Below are positions 5,852-13,287 of a stretch of 13,287 nt of DNA, one piece after another. Origin of the DNA: Kangiella sp. (GTDB taxonomy: Bacteria; Pseudomonadota; Gammaproteobacteria; Enterobacterales; Kangiellaceae); assembly GCA_026195755.1 (NCBI GenBank), contig JAPHRL010000267.1, positions 1-13,287 on the forward strand. Reading direction: 5' to 3'. Below the pieces are notes generated by a model. That model made no database searches, was not told the origin of the DNA, and saw only the letters and a program-made list of their open reading frames with translations. A program made the translations under genes and the position numbers. The first letter of the stretch is position 1, and every line of letters begins with the position of its first letter.

Positions 5852-7183
5852 GTGCAGTCAAGGCTTAACAAGCAAACAATTAGCAGCCAACAACTTCGCC
5901 AACAGGCCTGTTTGGCGCTGCATGCCATTGCCTTTGAAGGTCGCTCATCCAATGACGTGCTTAATGCCATCTATTTCGAACAGGGCTCAGATAACAGCTT
6001 ATTTCGTGCTCTTGTTTTAGGCAGCTGTCGCTACTTTATTCGACTCGAAAGTATTGCCAAGCAATTACTGCTAAAACCTTTCAAGCCGAAAGATCAGGAT
6101 CTGCTTTGTCTGATTGTTATTGGACTGTATCAACTGGAATACAGTCGCGTGCCGGATCATGCTGCTATTTCTGAAACCGTTTCTGTGTGCGAACAACTCA
6201 AAAAACCTTGGGCAACCAAGCTAGTCAATGGGGTCTTACGCAACTTTGTCCGTCAACAACCAGAGTTGCTAAGGCAGGCGGATGCGAATTGGGATAGCCG
6301 CTTTGCTTTGCCTGACTGGCTCATTTCTTTGCTAAAACCTTATTACAAGGGGCAAATGGAATCGCTGATGGAGGCAATTAATCAGCAAGCCCCAATGACA
6401 TTGCGCGTCAATCGCCAAAAAATTGGGCGAGATCAGTATTTGGAACTTCTTCTTGAAAAAGGCTTACCTGCCAGTACCCACCCCATTGCGACCAGCGCTT
6501 TGGTGTTAGAGAGTCCGGTCGGTGTTGAGCAGTTGCCACACTTTGATGATGGTTATGTTTCAGTGCAAGATGCCGCCGCGCAATTGGCAGCCAGTATCTT
6601 AGCACCACCGCCCCATAGTATCGTTTTAGATGCTTGCGCTGCACCAGGCGGTAAAACCTGTCACCTACTCGAGTTATGCGACAGCATAACCCTAACTGCT
6701 TGCGATGTTGATCACGAGCGCTGTCAGCGTATTTCAGAAAATCTGTTACGATTGGACTTATCGGCCAAATTGGATTGTCAGGACTTAACTAATAGCAACT
6801 ACCACAACAATTATTTTGAGTCTATTTTGCTGGACGCGCCTTGCAGCGCAACCGGTGTTATTCGCCGCCACCCCGATATTAAGTTGTTACGCCAAGCCAG
6901 CGACATTGAGCAACTGGTTCAACTACAACAACAGATTCTTGAACATCTATGGTGCAAACTTAAGCCGGGCGGGCGTTTACTCTATGCTACCTGTTCAATC
7001 TTGCCACAAGAGAATGAACAACAAATAGTTCAGTTCCTAAAGCGTCACCAGGATGCCAAATTAGTTTCTCTGAGCGAACAGATTCAGAATTTGTCGCAAA
7101 CAAAGACAGGCTGCCAGTTGATCCCCGGCCAATTATCAATGGATGGCTTTTATTATGCGCTACTGGAAAAAGCCAAGAATTGA
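5852..7183 (+). CDS. rsmB: 16S rRNA (cytosine-967-C5)-methyltransferase RsmB
   Basis: RsmB (Sun/Fmu) uses S-adenosylmethionine to methylate C967 of 16S rRNA. The N-terminal NusB-like RNA-binding domain covers about 10-140, with VPDHAAISETV at 100-110 and NGVLRNF at 126-132. The Rossmann methyltransferase domain follows, with the SAM loop DACAAPGGKT at 260-269, motif IV DAPCSATG with C331 and motif VI YATCSILPQEN with C381. The two cysteines are the release and nucleophilic residues of the m5C methyltransferase mechanism. The length of 443 is slightly more than the usual 429 or so. The start is GTG, with AGGG seven bases upstream; no better in-frame ATG precedes the NusB-like domain. It belongs to the def-fmt-rsmB operon. 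Confidence 0.96.
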   Translation: MQSRLNKQTISSQQLRQQACLALHAIAFEGRSSNDVLNAIYFEQGSDNSLFRALVLGSCRYFIRLESIAKQLLLKPFKPKDQDLLCLIVIGLYQLEYSRVPDHAAISETVSVCEQLKKPWATKLVNGVLRNFVRQQPELLRQADANWDSRFALPDWLISLLKPYYKGQMESLMEAINQQAPMTLRVNRQKIGRDQYLELLLEKGLPASTHPIATSALVLESPVGVEQLPHFDDGYVSVQDAAAQLAASILAPPPHSIVLDACAAPGGKTCHLLELCDSITLTACDVDHERCQRISENLLRLDLSAKLDCQDLTNSNYHNNYFESILLDAPCSATGVIRRHPDIKLLRQASDIEQLVQLQQQILEHLWCKLKPGGRLLYATCSILPQENEQQIVQFLKRHQDAKLVSLSEQIQNLSQTKTGCQLIPGQLSMDGFYYALLEKAKN

Positions 7184-7215
7184 CCAAAAACCCTTTAGAT
7201 CAGATGCTTATAGCG

Positions 7216-7243
7216 TTAGCATAGGCAAAGCTAAGCGAATAAT
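7216..7243 (+). promoter_or_regulatory. Candidate promoter of trkA-trkH
   Basis: TTAGCA (7216-7221, 4/6 to TTGACA) and AATAAT (7238-7243, 5/6 to TATAAT) are 16 bp apart in the 84-bp gap between rsmB and trkA. Transcription would begin near 7250, giving a leader of about 18 nt. This would let the potassium genes be expressed independently of the translation/ribosome genes upstream. No terminator is visible after rsmB, so read-through is also possible. Confidence 0.4.
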
Positions 7244-7267
7244 AAGGCAAGGATCTTAATTGTCGTT

Positions 7268-8641
7268 ATGAAAATCATCATTCTCGGAGCCGGTCAGGTT
7301 GGCACAACATTAGCGCTTAACCTCGAAGGCGAGGATAACGACATCACGCTGATCGATACTGATAGCAAGCGTTTGCGTGATATCCAGGACCATCTGGACC
7401 TTCGTACTATTGTCGGTCACGGCGCCTATCCCGATGTACTCTATAATGCAGGCATCGAGGATGCGGATATGTTAGTTGCTGTAACCAACAGCGATGAAGT
7501 TAACATGATCGCTTGCCAGATTGCCCACAGTCTTTATCAAACTCCCACTAAAATTGCTCGCATCCGCTCCCCAAACTACCACAACAAAGACATCATCTTT
7601 AAAGATAATCACATTCCTGTGGATGTAGTCATCAGCCCGGAAAAACTGGTGACGCAATACATTACCCGTCTGATCGAAAACCCTGGCGCCTTCCAGGTGC
7701 TTGATTTCGCGGAAGGTAAAGTTCGTCTGGTCGCAGTTCGTGCCTATTATGGAGGCCCCCTGGTGGGTAATGCTTTATCAGAATTAAAGCACCACTTGCC
7801 TAATGTTGACACCCGCGTTGCCGCCATCTTTCGCCGGGGTGCACCGATCGTCCCTACTGGACATACCATCATTGAGGCAGACGATGAGGTCTTCTTCCTG
7901 GCCGCTAAAAAGCATATCCGCTCGGTGATGAGTGAGTTACAGCGACTGGAAAAAAACTATACCCGAGTCATGATCGCTGGCGGTGGTAACATTGGCGAAG
8001 GACTTGCTAAAGCTCTGGAAAGCAAAATGCAGGTCAAAATTATCGAGCGAAGCCCAGAGCGAGCTCAAGAACTAGCAGACGTTCTACATGACACGCTCGT
8101 TTTGCAGGGCGATGTCTCTGATGAAGACATGTTAAAAGATGAAAACATTAGTGACTTTGACCTATTCATTTCAGTGACCAATGATGATGAAGCGAATATC
8201 ATGTCGGCACTACTGGCGAAAAAGCTCGGTGTTCGAAAAACTATGGTACTTATCAACCGCACTGCTTATGTGGATCTGATTCAAGGCCACCAAATTGATA
8301 TTGCTATATCACCACAACAAGTCACCATTGGCAGTTTACTCAAGCATATTCGCCGCGGCCTGGTGTCCAACGTCTATTCCTTACGTCGTGGTGCAGCCGA
8401 AGCTATTGAGGCCGTTGCCAAAGGGAATGAGCAGAGTTCACTGGTCGTGGGTCGAACCATCAGCGAATTACCGCTACCACCGGGTACCTCGATTGGCGCT
8501 ATTGTGCGTGACGATCAGGTATTAATTGCTCATGAAAACATCATTATTCGTGAAAACGATCACGTCGTCCTTTTCATGGTGGATAAGGCCTATATTCATG
8601 ATGTTGAACGGTTATTCCAAGTTAATGTTACCTATTTCTAA
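7268..8641 (+). CDS. trkA: Trk potassium transport system NAD-binding subunit TrkA
   Basis: TrkA is the cytosolic, peripheral membrane regulatory ring subunit that binds nucleotides and gates the TrkH/TrkG channel. The 457-residue protein has the family's duplicated plan: RCK_N with GAGQVG at 7-12 and acidic D30 in LIDTD, RCK_C at about 140-225, a second RCK_N with AGGGNIG at 237-243 and acidic E259, and a second RCK_C at about 370-455. Both nucleotide-binding glycine motifs look intact. Its length matches E. coli TrkA (458). The Shine-Dalgarno is modest (AAGGATC about 15 bases before the ATG). trkH follows 15 bp later on the same strand, so the two subunits are almost certainly cotranscribed. 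Confidence 0.97.
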   Translation: MKIIILGAGQVGTTLALNLEGEDNDITLIDTDSKRLRDIQDHLDLRTIVGHGAYPDVLYNAGIEDADMLVAVTNSDEVNMIACQIAHSLYQTPTKIARIRSPNYHNKDIIFKDNHIPVDVVISPEKLVTQYITRLIENPGAFQVLDFAEGKVRLVAVRAYYGGPLVGNALSELKHHLPNVDTRVAAIFRRGAPIVPTGHTIIEADDEVFFLAAKKHIRSVMSELQRLEKNYTRVMIAGGGNIGEGLAKALESKMQVKIIERSPERAQELADVLHDTLVLQGDVSDEDMLKDENISDFDLFISVTNDDEANIMSALLAKKLGVRKTMVLINRTAYVDLIQGHQIDIAISPQQVTIGSLLKHIRRGLVSNVYSLRRGAAEAIEAVAKGNEQSSLVVGRTISELPLPPGTSIGAIVRDDQVLIAHENIIIRENDHVVLFMVDKAYIHDVERLFQVNVTYF

Positions 8642-8656
8642 ACAGGCCAGCTTCTA

Positions 8657-10105
8657 ATGCAATACGCAACCATCATCCGCATCCTTGGTATTCTGCTGAT
8701 GATCTTCAGTTTGACCATGTTGCCCCCTGCAATTGTCTCGGCAATCTACGAAGATGGTGGCGGTAGCGCCTTTATCAGTACTTTCTTCCTGTCATTGATT
8801 ACTGGATTCATTTTATTCTGGCCGAAAAGAAAAGCTCGTGCAGAACTGAAAATTCGCGATGGTTTTTTGATCGTTGTTTTATTCTGGACAGTCTTAAGTA
8901 CCTTTGGCGCAGTACCTTTTATTCTCGCTCAGTCGTTGCCTGTTAGTTTTGCTGATGCGGTCTTTGAGTCTTTCTCTGGCCTTACCACAACCGGGGCCAC
9001 AGTGATTAGCGGCCTTGATGAGCTGCCTCACTCAATTCTTTACTATCGACAGCAGCTTCAATGGCTTGGTGGTATGGGTATCATCGTATTAGCGGTTGCT
9101 ATTCTACCATTACTTGGCATTGGCGGCATGCAGCTGTATCGCGCTGAAATGCCAGGGCCTATGAAGGATAATAAACTTACACCACGCATCGCGGGAACAG
9201 CCAAAGCCCTTTGGTATATCTATCTTGGCATCACTATTGCCTGCGCTTTAGCCTATTGGATGGCCGGTATGACAACCTTTGACGCTATTGCTCACAGTTT
9301 TTCTACAGTAGCTATCGGTGGTTTTTCAACCCATGATTCTAGTATTGGTTACTTTGACAGTAACTCTATAGAACTAATTTGTGCTTTCTTCATGTTCATT
9401 GCTGGCATTAATTTCGCCCTGCACTTTATCTCCGTTCGTACTCTGACCATTAAGCCATATCTAAAAGATCCAGAATTTAGGGGTTACTGTACTATCTTGG
9501 CTGTGGTTATCCTGTGTTGTGTTTCGGTACTTCTTTACTATCAGGAGTACAAATTCACTGATGCCTTGGTAAAAAGTATTTTCCATTCCGTTTCTATCGC
9601 TACTACAGCGGGATTCGCTAGCGCTGACTTTGCTGGATGGCCGACTTTATTACCTGTCCTTTTGATATTCTCTAGCTTCATTGGGGCAAGTGCTGGTTCT
9701 ACTGGCGGTGGCATGAAAGTAATTCGAATATTACTGTTATTTAAACAGGGGATGCGTGAAATTAAGCGATTAATTCATCCACATGGCATTTTCCTGATTA
9801 AGCTCGGTAAAGCTTCGGTTAGTGATAGGGTAGTGCAAGCGGTTTGGGGATTTTTTGCCACTTACGTCGTTCTATTCGTGCTGCTGATGCTTATTCTACT
9901 AGCCGATGGACTTGACCAAATTACCGCTTTCTCTGCTGTGGCGGCCTGCATGAATAACCTCGGTCCAGGTCTTGGTGATGTGGCGGTTAATTACAGTGGT
10001 TTAAGTGATCTGGCCAAGTATGTACTAAGCTTTGCCATGCTACTGGGGCGACTTGAGATCTTTACACTACTGGTCTTGTTCACACCTTATTTCTGGCGTC
10101 GCTAA
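8657..10105 (+). CDS. trkH: Trk-type potassium uptake membrane subunit TrkH/TrkG
   Basis: This is the K+-conducting inner-membrane subunit partnering with TrkA. The 482-residue protein (E. coli TrkH is 483) is strongly hydrophobic. It has the four pore-loop repeats that line the selectivity filter: SGLTTTGATV (filter G113), TVAIGGFST (G221), SIATTAGF (G319) and MNNLGPGLG (G435). The glycine-rich segment GASAGSTGGGMKVIR at 343-357 corresponds to the intramembrane gating loop of the third repeat. The basic R131 in the YYRQQLQWLGGMG segment is also typical. Whether it is TrkH or TrkG cannot be told by eye; pairing with trkA here favours trkH. It ends 17 bp from the convergent acyltransferase gene, with no clear terminator between. 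Confidence 0.95.
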   Translation: MQYATIIRILGILLMIFSLTMLPPAIVSAIYEDGGGSAFISTFFLSLITGFILFWPKRKARAELKIRDGFLIVVLFWTVLSTFGAVPFILAQSLPVSFADAVFESFSGLTTTGATVISGLDELPHSILYYRQQLQWLGGMGIIVLAVAILPLLGIGGMQLYRAEMPGPMKDNKLTPRIAGTAKALWYIYLGITIACALAYWMAGMTTFDAIAHSFSTVAIGGFSTHDSSIGYFDSNSIELICAFFMFIAGINFALHFISVRTLTIKPYLKDPEFRGYCTILAVVILCCVSVLLYYQEYKFTDALVKSIFHSVSIATTAGFASADFAGWPTLLPVLLIFSSFIGASAGSTGGGMKVIRILLLFKQGMREIKRLIHPHGIFLIKLGKASVSDRVVQAVWGFFATYVVLFVLLMLILLADGLDQITAFSAVAACMNNLGPGLGDVAVNYSGLSDLAKYVLSFAMLLGRLEIFTLLVLFTPYFWRR

Positions 10106-10122
10106 TTTTCAAAATCTAAAGA

Positions 10123-11028
10123 TTACTTTCGATAAATGTTTTTCGAGCCATCTTCGGTAGTCTTAAAACGCTTATAAGACCACTGATACTGCTCTGGAAA
10201 TCTTCGAATTATATTTTCCAAATGCTGATTAACTTTCTCGGCATAAACTAATTCATCCATTTCTGTGTTCACATCTAATGGTTCCAGATGAATATCAAAA
10301 GTACCTTTTTGGTTTCTTATTGCTGCTATTTGATACACCTCAGCACCACTTTTTTGTTGTACTTTTTGTACTAACGTCATGGTTAAGGCCGGCTTGCCAA
10401 AAAAGGGCACAAAGACACCCGCCCGATGTCCTGGCTCTTGATCGCTCAAAATCGCTGCGACCTCGCCATCTTTTAGCGATTCAATCAGATGCATCACGCC
10501 TCGGCTATTCCCCGCAACCATGGTGGTTGAATTCTTACAACGACCTTTACAAATCACCTCATCCATTTCCAACTGGCGGGGAGGGCGATACATACAATGA
10601 AATCTATAGCGACTGCCTAAATAATATAATGCGACTTCCCAATTACCAATATGGGCACCCGTAATCAGAACCCCCTTACCCTGACTTAAGGTCGCTTTTA
10701 CTTGTTCTTCGCCATAAATATTATTGATCCAATTCTCAGCATCACTTTTACACCAAATCTTGGCAGCTTCGGAAAATAATCGACCCGTGTGAGCAAGACT
10801 TTGCTGAATGATCTCTTCCTGCTGCTCTGCGCTCAGTTGAGGAAGACATATAGCGATATTGGTTTTACTGGTAGTGTAAGCTCTGCTTTTACTCCAGCGA
10901 CTTATAGTGGCAAACAAGCTTCCAACTCCGCGCCCAAAAAACTTAGGCATTACTGACAATAACCTAATCATGGAGCGGATTAAGAATACTTTGGTGGGGC
11001 TAGAGCTGACTGCTTTACCTTTTGCCAT
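10123..11028 (-). CDS. LpxL/HtrB-like lysophospholipid acyltransferase
   Basis: The 301-residue protein belongs to the LpxL/LpxM (HtrB/MsbB) family, which transfers acyl chains to lipid A precursors at the cytoplasmic face of the inner membrane; E. coli LpxL is about 306 residues. The catalytic HX4E motif is AHIGNWE (H126, E131). Other family blocks are MYRPPRQLEMDEVI at 146-159, LSDQEPGHRAGVFVPFFGKPA at 194-214 (the family's DQ...GVFVPFFG signature) and FPEQYQWSYKRFK near the C-terminus. The N-terminal 13-40 stretch is the only candidate membrane-associated segment and is less hydrophobic than in E. coli LpxL. Whether it is a primary or a secondary, variable lauroyl-type transferase cannot be decided from sequence alone, so no symbol is given. 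The ATG has a weak AAAG upstream. It lies just after the dsbA terminator. Confidence 0.9.
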   Translation of the reverse strand: MAKGKAVSSSPTKVFLIRSMIRLLSVMPKFFGRGVGSLFATISRWSKSRAYTTSKTNIAICLPQLSAEQQEEIIQQSLAHTGRLFSEAAKIWCKSDAENWINNIYGEEQVKATLSQGKGVLITGAHIGNWEVALYYLGSRYRFHCMYRPPRQLEMDEVICKGRCKNSTTMVAGNSRGVMHLIESLKDGEVAAILSDQEPGHRAGVFVPFFGKPALTMTLVQKVQQKSGAEVYQIAAIRNQKGTFDIHLEPLDVNTEMDELVYAEKVNQHLENIIRRFPEQYQWSYKRFKTTEDGSKNIYRK

Positions 11029-11045
11029 GTCTTTATTGCCTATAG

Positions 11046-11071
11046 AAAAAATGCCGGCAGAACCGGCATTT
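11046..11071 (-). terminator. Rho-independent terminator of dsbA
   Basis: On the minus strand AAATGCCGG (complement 11063-11071) pairs perfectly with CCGGCATTT (complement 11049-11057) around a 5-nt loop and runs into a six-T tract (complement 11046-11051). It begins 19 bp after the dsbA stop, where a terminator of the glmS-dsbA transcript is expected. This is the strongest terminator in the window. Confidence 0.85.
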
Positions 11072-11100
11072 AGTATAACTCAATGGTGAATCACTGTGCT
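11072..11100 (-). promoter_or_regulatory. Candidate promoter of the acyltransferase gene, overlapping the dsbA end
   Basis: TATACT (complement 11072-11077, 5/6 to TATAAT) directly abuts the dsbA terminator hairpin. The hexamer 17 bp upstream, AGCACA (complement 11095-11100), overlaps the last codons of dsbA and is weak (3/6). Initiation near 11065 would start inside the first arm of the hairpin, so the new transcript could not form the full terminator. Confidence 0.38.
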
Positions 11101-11702
11101 TTTTCAATTGGAAACTTACTTAACATATAGTCTAAGTTTTCGTAGCTCTCAACCTTATATTTTTGATTAACAACAAACATTGGAAAGCTCATTACTTTAA
11201 ATTCGCGCGCCAATTTTTTTGCATGTTGAACTTTGCTATCCACTGCAAAAGAGTTATATGCTTTTTCAAAATCTTCCTTCGAAATTCCCGCCGCTTCAAA
11301 AATAGGAATTAAATCTTCCTTATTTTTAATTATCTTCTTTTCGGCATGCCATTGATTAAAGATCGCAGGATGCACTTTGTCCAATACACCTAATACTTCA
11401 GCTGTATAATAGCCATAGGCTAAATGTGGAACCTGAGGTAAAAAGACAGGAACCTGTTTGAACTCAACCTCTGCTGGTTTCGTTGGTTGCCACTTATGCA
11501 AGAATCCTTCAACGTTATAACAGTGTGGGCAGGTGTAAGAGAAAAACTCCATGACTTCAGGTTTATTGACACCTTTGGCCCCTTCTATCACTGAGTAATC
11601 TTTGCCTACTTTGGCTTTACTGGTATTTGTGGGTTCGGCACAAGCCACTTGTGTTAATGCTAACAATGCTAAAGCAGCAGCAAATATTGTTTTCAATTTC
11701 AT
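11091..11702 (-). CDS. dsbA: Periplasmic thiol:disulfide oxidoreductase DsbA
   Basis: DsbA introduces disulfides into exported proteins. The 203-residue preprotein has a signal peptide (MKLK, hydrophobic core to about residue 18, likely cleavage after A22 in ACA-E). The thioredoxin-fold domain holds FFSYTCPHC, with the redox pair C58/C61, and an inserted helical domain at about 90-160. The cis-proline loop reads VMSFPMF with P174; the residue before the proline is Phe, where DsbA proteins usually have Val or Thr, and the neighbouring Gly is Ser. The length and CPHC identify DsbA over DsbC, DsbG and TlpA types. The ATG is preceded by CGGAGACGTAA, a good ribosome-binding site, in the 13-bp gap after glmS, so the two genes form one transcript ending at the terminator downstream. 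No dsbB is in the window. Confidence 0.94.
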   Translation of the reverse strand: MKLKTIFAAALALLALTQVACAEPTNTSKAKVGKDYSVIEGAKGVNKPEVMEFFSYTCPHCYNVEGFLHKWQPTKPAEVEFKQVPVFLPQVPHLAYGYYTAEVLGVLDKVHPAIFNQWHAEKKIIKNKEDLIPIFEAAGISKEDFEKAYNSFAVDSKVQHAKKLAREFKVMSFPMFVVNQKYKVESYENLDYMLSKFPIEKAQ

Positions 11703-11715
11703 TTACGTCTCCGGT

Positions 11716-13287
11716 TTACTCTACGGTTACAGATTTGGCCAAATTTCTTGGCTGATCGACGTCTGTACCTTTAATAACAGCTACATAGTAAGATAACAAC
11801 TGCATTGGAATGGTGTATACCATAGGTGCAGTAATCGTATATTGACTCTTTATTGGAAAGACGGTTATACCATCTGAACTCTGAATCTTAGCTGACTCGT
11901 CGGCAAAAACAAAGAGTTGACCGCCTCGAGAGCGAACCTCTTCTATATTTGACTTCAATTTCTCCAGCAAATTATCCTTTGGCGCAACCACCACAATTGG
12001 CATTTCTTTATCAATCAATGCTAAAGGCCCGTGTTTCAATTCACCGGCCGCATAGGCTTCTGCATGGATATATGAAATTTCTTTAAGTTTCAATGCAGCT
12101 TCCATCGCAATCGGATATTGCTGACCACGACCCAAAAATAGAGTATGTTGTTTTTCAGCAAAAGCTTCTGATAAATCTTCGATTGCATCTGCCTGCTCTA
12201 GCGCAGCCTGGATTTCATTAGGTAAATGCTCCAAAGCTTCAGCAATCGCTTTTTCTTTCGAATCATCCATGCCCTGCGCTTTACCAATGGTAACCATTAA
12301 TAACATTAATGATACTAACTGAGCAGTAAAAGCTTTTGTCGATGCCACGCCAATTTCTGTACCAGCGCGTGTCAACAACGCAAAGTCTGACTCACGAACC
12401 ATGGATGAAGCAGGAGAATTACAAACGGTTAATGTTCCTAAGTAACCCTGTCCTTTTGCTTTCTTTAAAGCTGCCAAGGTGTCAGCTGTCTCGCCAGATT
12501 GTGAAATCGTGACGAATAAACTGTTTGCCAATACTGCTGTTTCTCGATAGCGGTATTCGCTGGCGATTTCAACCAGACACGGAATCTGCAGGTATTCCTC
12601 AACCCAATATTTTGCTACTAATGCTGCATGGTAGCTGGTTCCACAAGCAATTATTTGAATCACTTTGGTATCGGCAAAAACCTTACTAGCATTAGCTCCA
12701 AGAGTCTCAATTATAATCTTGTGATTGACCAAGCGACCCTCAAGGGTGTCATTGACTACTTGAGGTTGCTCGAAGATTTCTTTCAACATGAAATGACGAA
12801 AACGCCCTTTATCTACAGCATCATGTTGGATATCTGACTTTTCAAATTCACGCTCAACTTTTTGACCATCTCTATCTAAAATAGTTACGCCGTCACGGCG
12901 CACTTCAGCTACTTCACCTTCTTCAAGGTAAATAAAGTCTCGGGTTACAGGAAGCAGAGCAAGTTGATCGGATGCGACAAAATACTCACCAATACCTTTA
13001 CCAATCACTAGCGGACTTCCTGAACGTGCCACCACCATTTTATCTGGCTCGTTGGTATCTATCGCAACAGTGCCGTATGCACCATCTAGCTTTTTCGTTG
13101 TTTTTTGTAGCGCTTCCAACAAGGAGTGACTCGTCTTAAGCTCTTCATGCAAGCAGTGCGCCATTACCTCAGTGTCAGTATCTGAACTAAACACATAACC
13201 TTTTGCTTTTAACTCATCTCGCAATTCATCGTGATTTTCAATAATTCCGTTATGGACTAAGGCAATATTATCTTCTGACATATGAGG
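11716..13287 (-). CDS. glmS: Glutamine--fructose-6-phosphate aminotransferase GlmS (5' end missing)
   Basis: GlmS makes glucosamine-6-phosphate from fructose-6-phosphate and glutamine, the first step towards UDP-GlcNAc for peptidoglycan and lipopolysaccharide. The frame stays open to the right edge, and the first visible codons are Pro-His-Met. About 85 N-terminal residues, including the catalytic Cys1, lie outside, so the Met at 13281 is internal and not the start. Counting from that Met, the glutaminase domain shows VHNGIIENH at 9-17 and a VARSGSPLVIG block. The first SIS domain has CGTS at 213-216, SQSGET at 260-265 and ASTKAF at 313-318. The second has KEISYIHAEAY and ELKHGPLA, with E401 and H417 matching E. 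coli E488 and H504, and K516 near the C-terminus matching K603. It precedes dsbA by 13 bp. A glmS ribozyme or sRNA target, if any, is outside. Confidence 0.98.
   Translation of the reverse strand, partial: PHMSEDNIALVHNGIIENHDELRDELKAKGYVFSSDTDTEVMAHCLHEELKTSHSLLEALQKTTKKLDGAYGTVAIDTNEPDKMVVARSGSPLVIGKGIGEYFVASDQLALLPVTRDFIYLEEGEVAEVRRDGVTILDRDGQKVEREFEKSDIQHDAVDKGRFRHFMLKEIFEQPQVVNDTLEGRLVNHKIIIETLGANASKVFADTKVIQIIACGTSYHAALVAKYWVEEYLQIPCLVEIASEYRYRETAVLANSLFVTISQSGETADTLAALKKAKGQGYLGTLTVCNSPASSMVRESDFALLTRAGTEIGVASTKAFTAQLVSLMLLMVTIGKAQGMDDSKEKAIAEALEHLPNEIQAALEQADAIEDLSEAFAEKQHTLFLGRGQQYPIAMEAALKLKEISYIHAEAYAAGELKHGPLALIDKEMPIVVVAPKDNLLEKLKSNIEEVRSRGGQLFVFADESAKIQSSDGITVFPIKSQYTITAPMVYTIPMQLLSYYVAVIKGTDVDQPRNLAKSVTVE

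Noticed and set aside
10106..10122. Bidirectional terminator between trkH and the acyltransferase gene
   Set aside because: The AATCT-AA-AGATT repeat extends into the gene end but has only a 2-nt loop, a weak AT stem and no supporting T-run.
10278..10664. 128-codon plus-strand open frame inside the acyltransferase gene
   Set aside because: It is antisense to the conserved HX4E and DQ blocks and has no recognisable motif.
11636..11660. Lipoprotein signal (lipobox) in DsbA around C21
   Set aside because: The residues before the cysteine (TQVAC) lack the usual Leu at -3, while ACA-E fits ordinary signal peptidase I cleavage.
1..13287. Mobile element, prophage, CRISPR array, tRNA or defence system
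   Set aside because: No transposase, integrase, regularly spaced repeat array, tRNA-like fold or defence-family gene was seen. All long ORFs are housekeeping families with intact motifs.

Overview
This 13.3 kb window looks like ordinary chromosome from a gammaproteobacterium with moderately AT-leaning DNA. The gene content and order (smg-dprA-LysM gene divergent from def-fmt-rsmB-trkA, with a lipid A-type acyltransferase nearby and purE at one edge) resemble the oriC-proximal housekeeping cluster of Pseudomonas and its relatives. A marine lineage such as Kangiella or a neighbouring group would fit, but that is a guess from gene order, not from any alignment. I see no insertion sequence, prophage, CRISPR array, tRNA, rRNA or defence island. 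Every gene longer than about 150 codons can be assigned to a known family.

Layout. Positions 1-4034 are all on the minus strand: the first codons of purE at the left edge, then (reading right to left) a membrane-anchored TlpA-type thioredoxin with an Lgt-like N-terminal membrane domain, Smg (DUF494), DprA, and a LysM-domain exported protein resembling TsaP. A roughly 290-bp divergent promoter region (4035-4327) follows. The plus-strand block is def (peptide deformylase), fmt (Met-tRNA formyltransferase), rsmB (16S rRNA m5C967 methyltransferase), trkA and trkH (potassium uptake). trkH converges, with only 17 bp between, on a minus-strand block that runs to the right edge: glmS (5' end outside the window), dsbA, a strong terminator, and an LpxL/HtrB-like acyltransferase.

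How the genes work together. def and fmt are the removal and addition arms of N-formyl-methionine cycling, and rsmB modifies the ribosome that uses it. trkA and trkH make the regulatory and channel subunits of one K+ transporter. dprA (handling of incoming single-stranded DNA) and the TsaP-like LysM protein (anchoring of the type IV pilus secretin) sit in one apparent transcription unit, which suggests a link between DNA uptake and its processing. glmS, dsbA and the acyltransferase all serve the envelope (UDP-GlcNAc precursor, periplasmic disulfides, lipid A acylation). The TlpA-like protein is a second thiol-redox protein facing the periplasm.

The points most worth a second look are small-scale: a 9-bp inverted repeat bracketing the -10 of the LysM gene, a promoter apparently interleaved with the dsbA terminator, a cluster of hairpins after smg, an aromatic residue before the cis-proline of DsbA, and the Lgt-like/thioredoxin fusion. 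I did not find a convincing undescribed multi-gene system.
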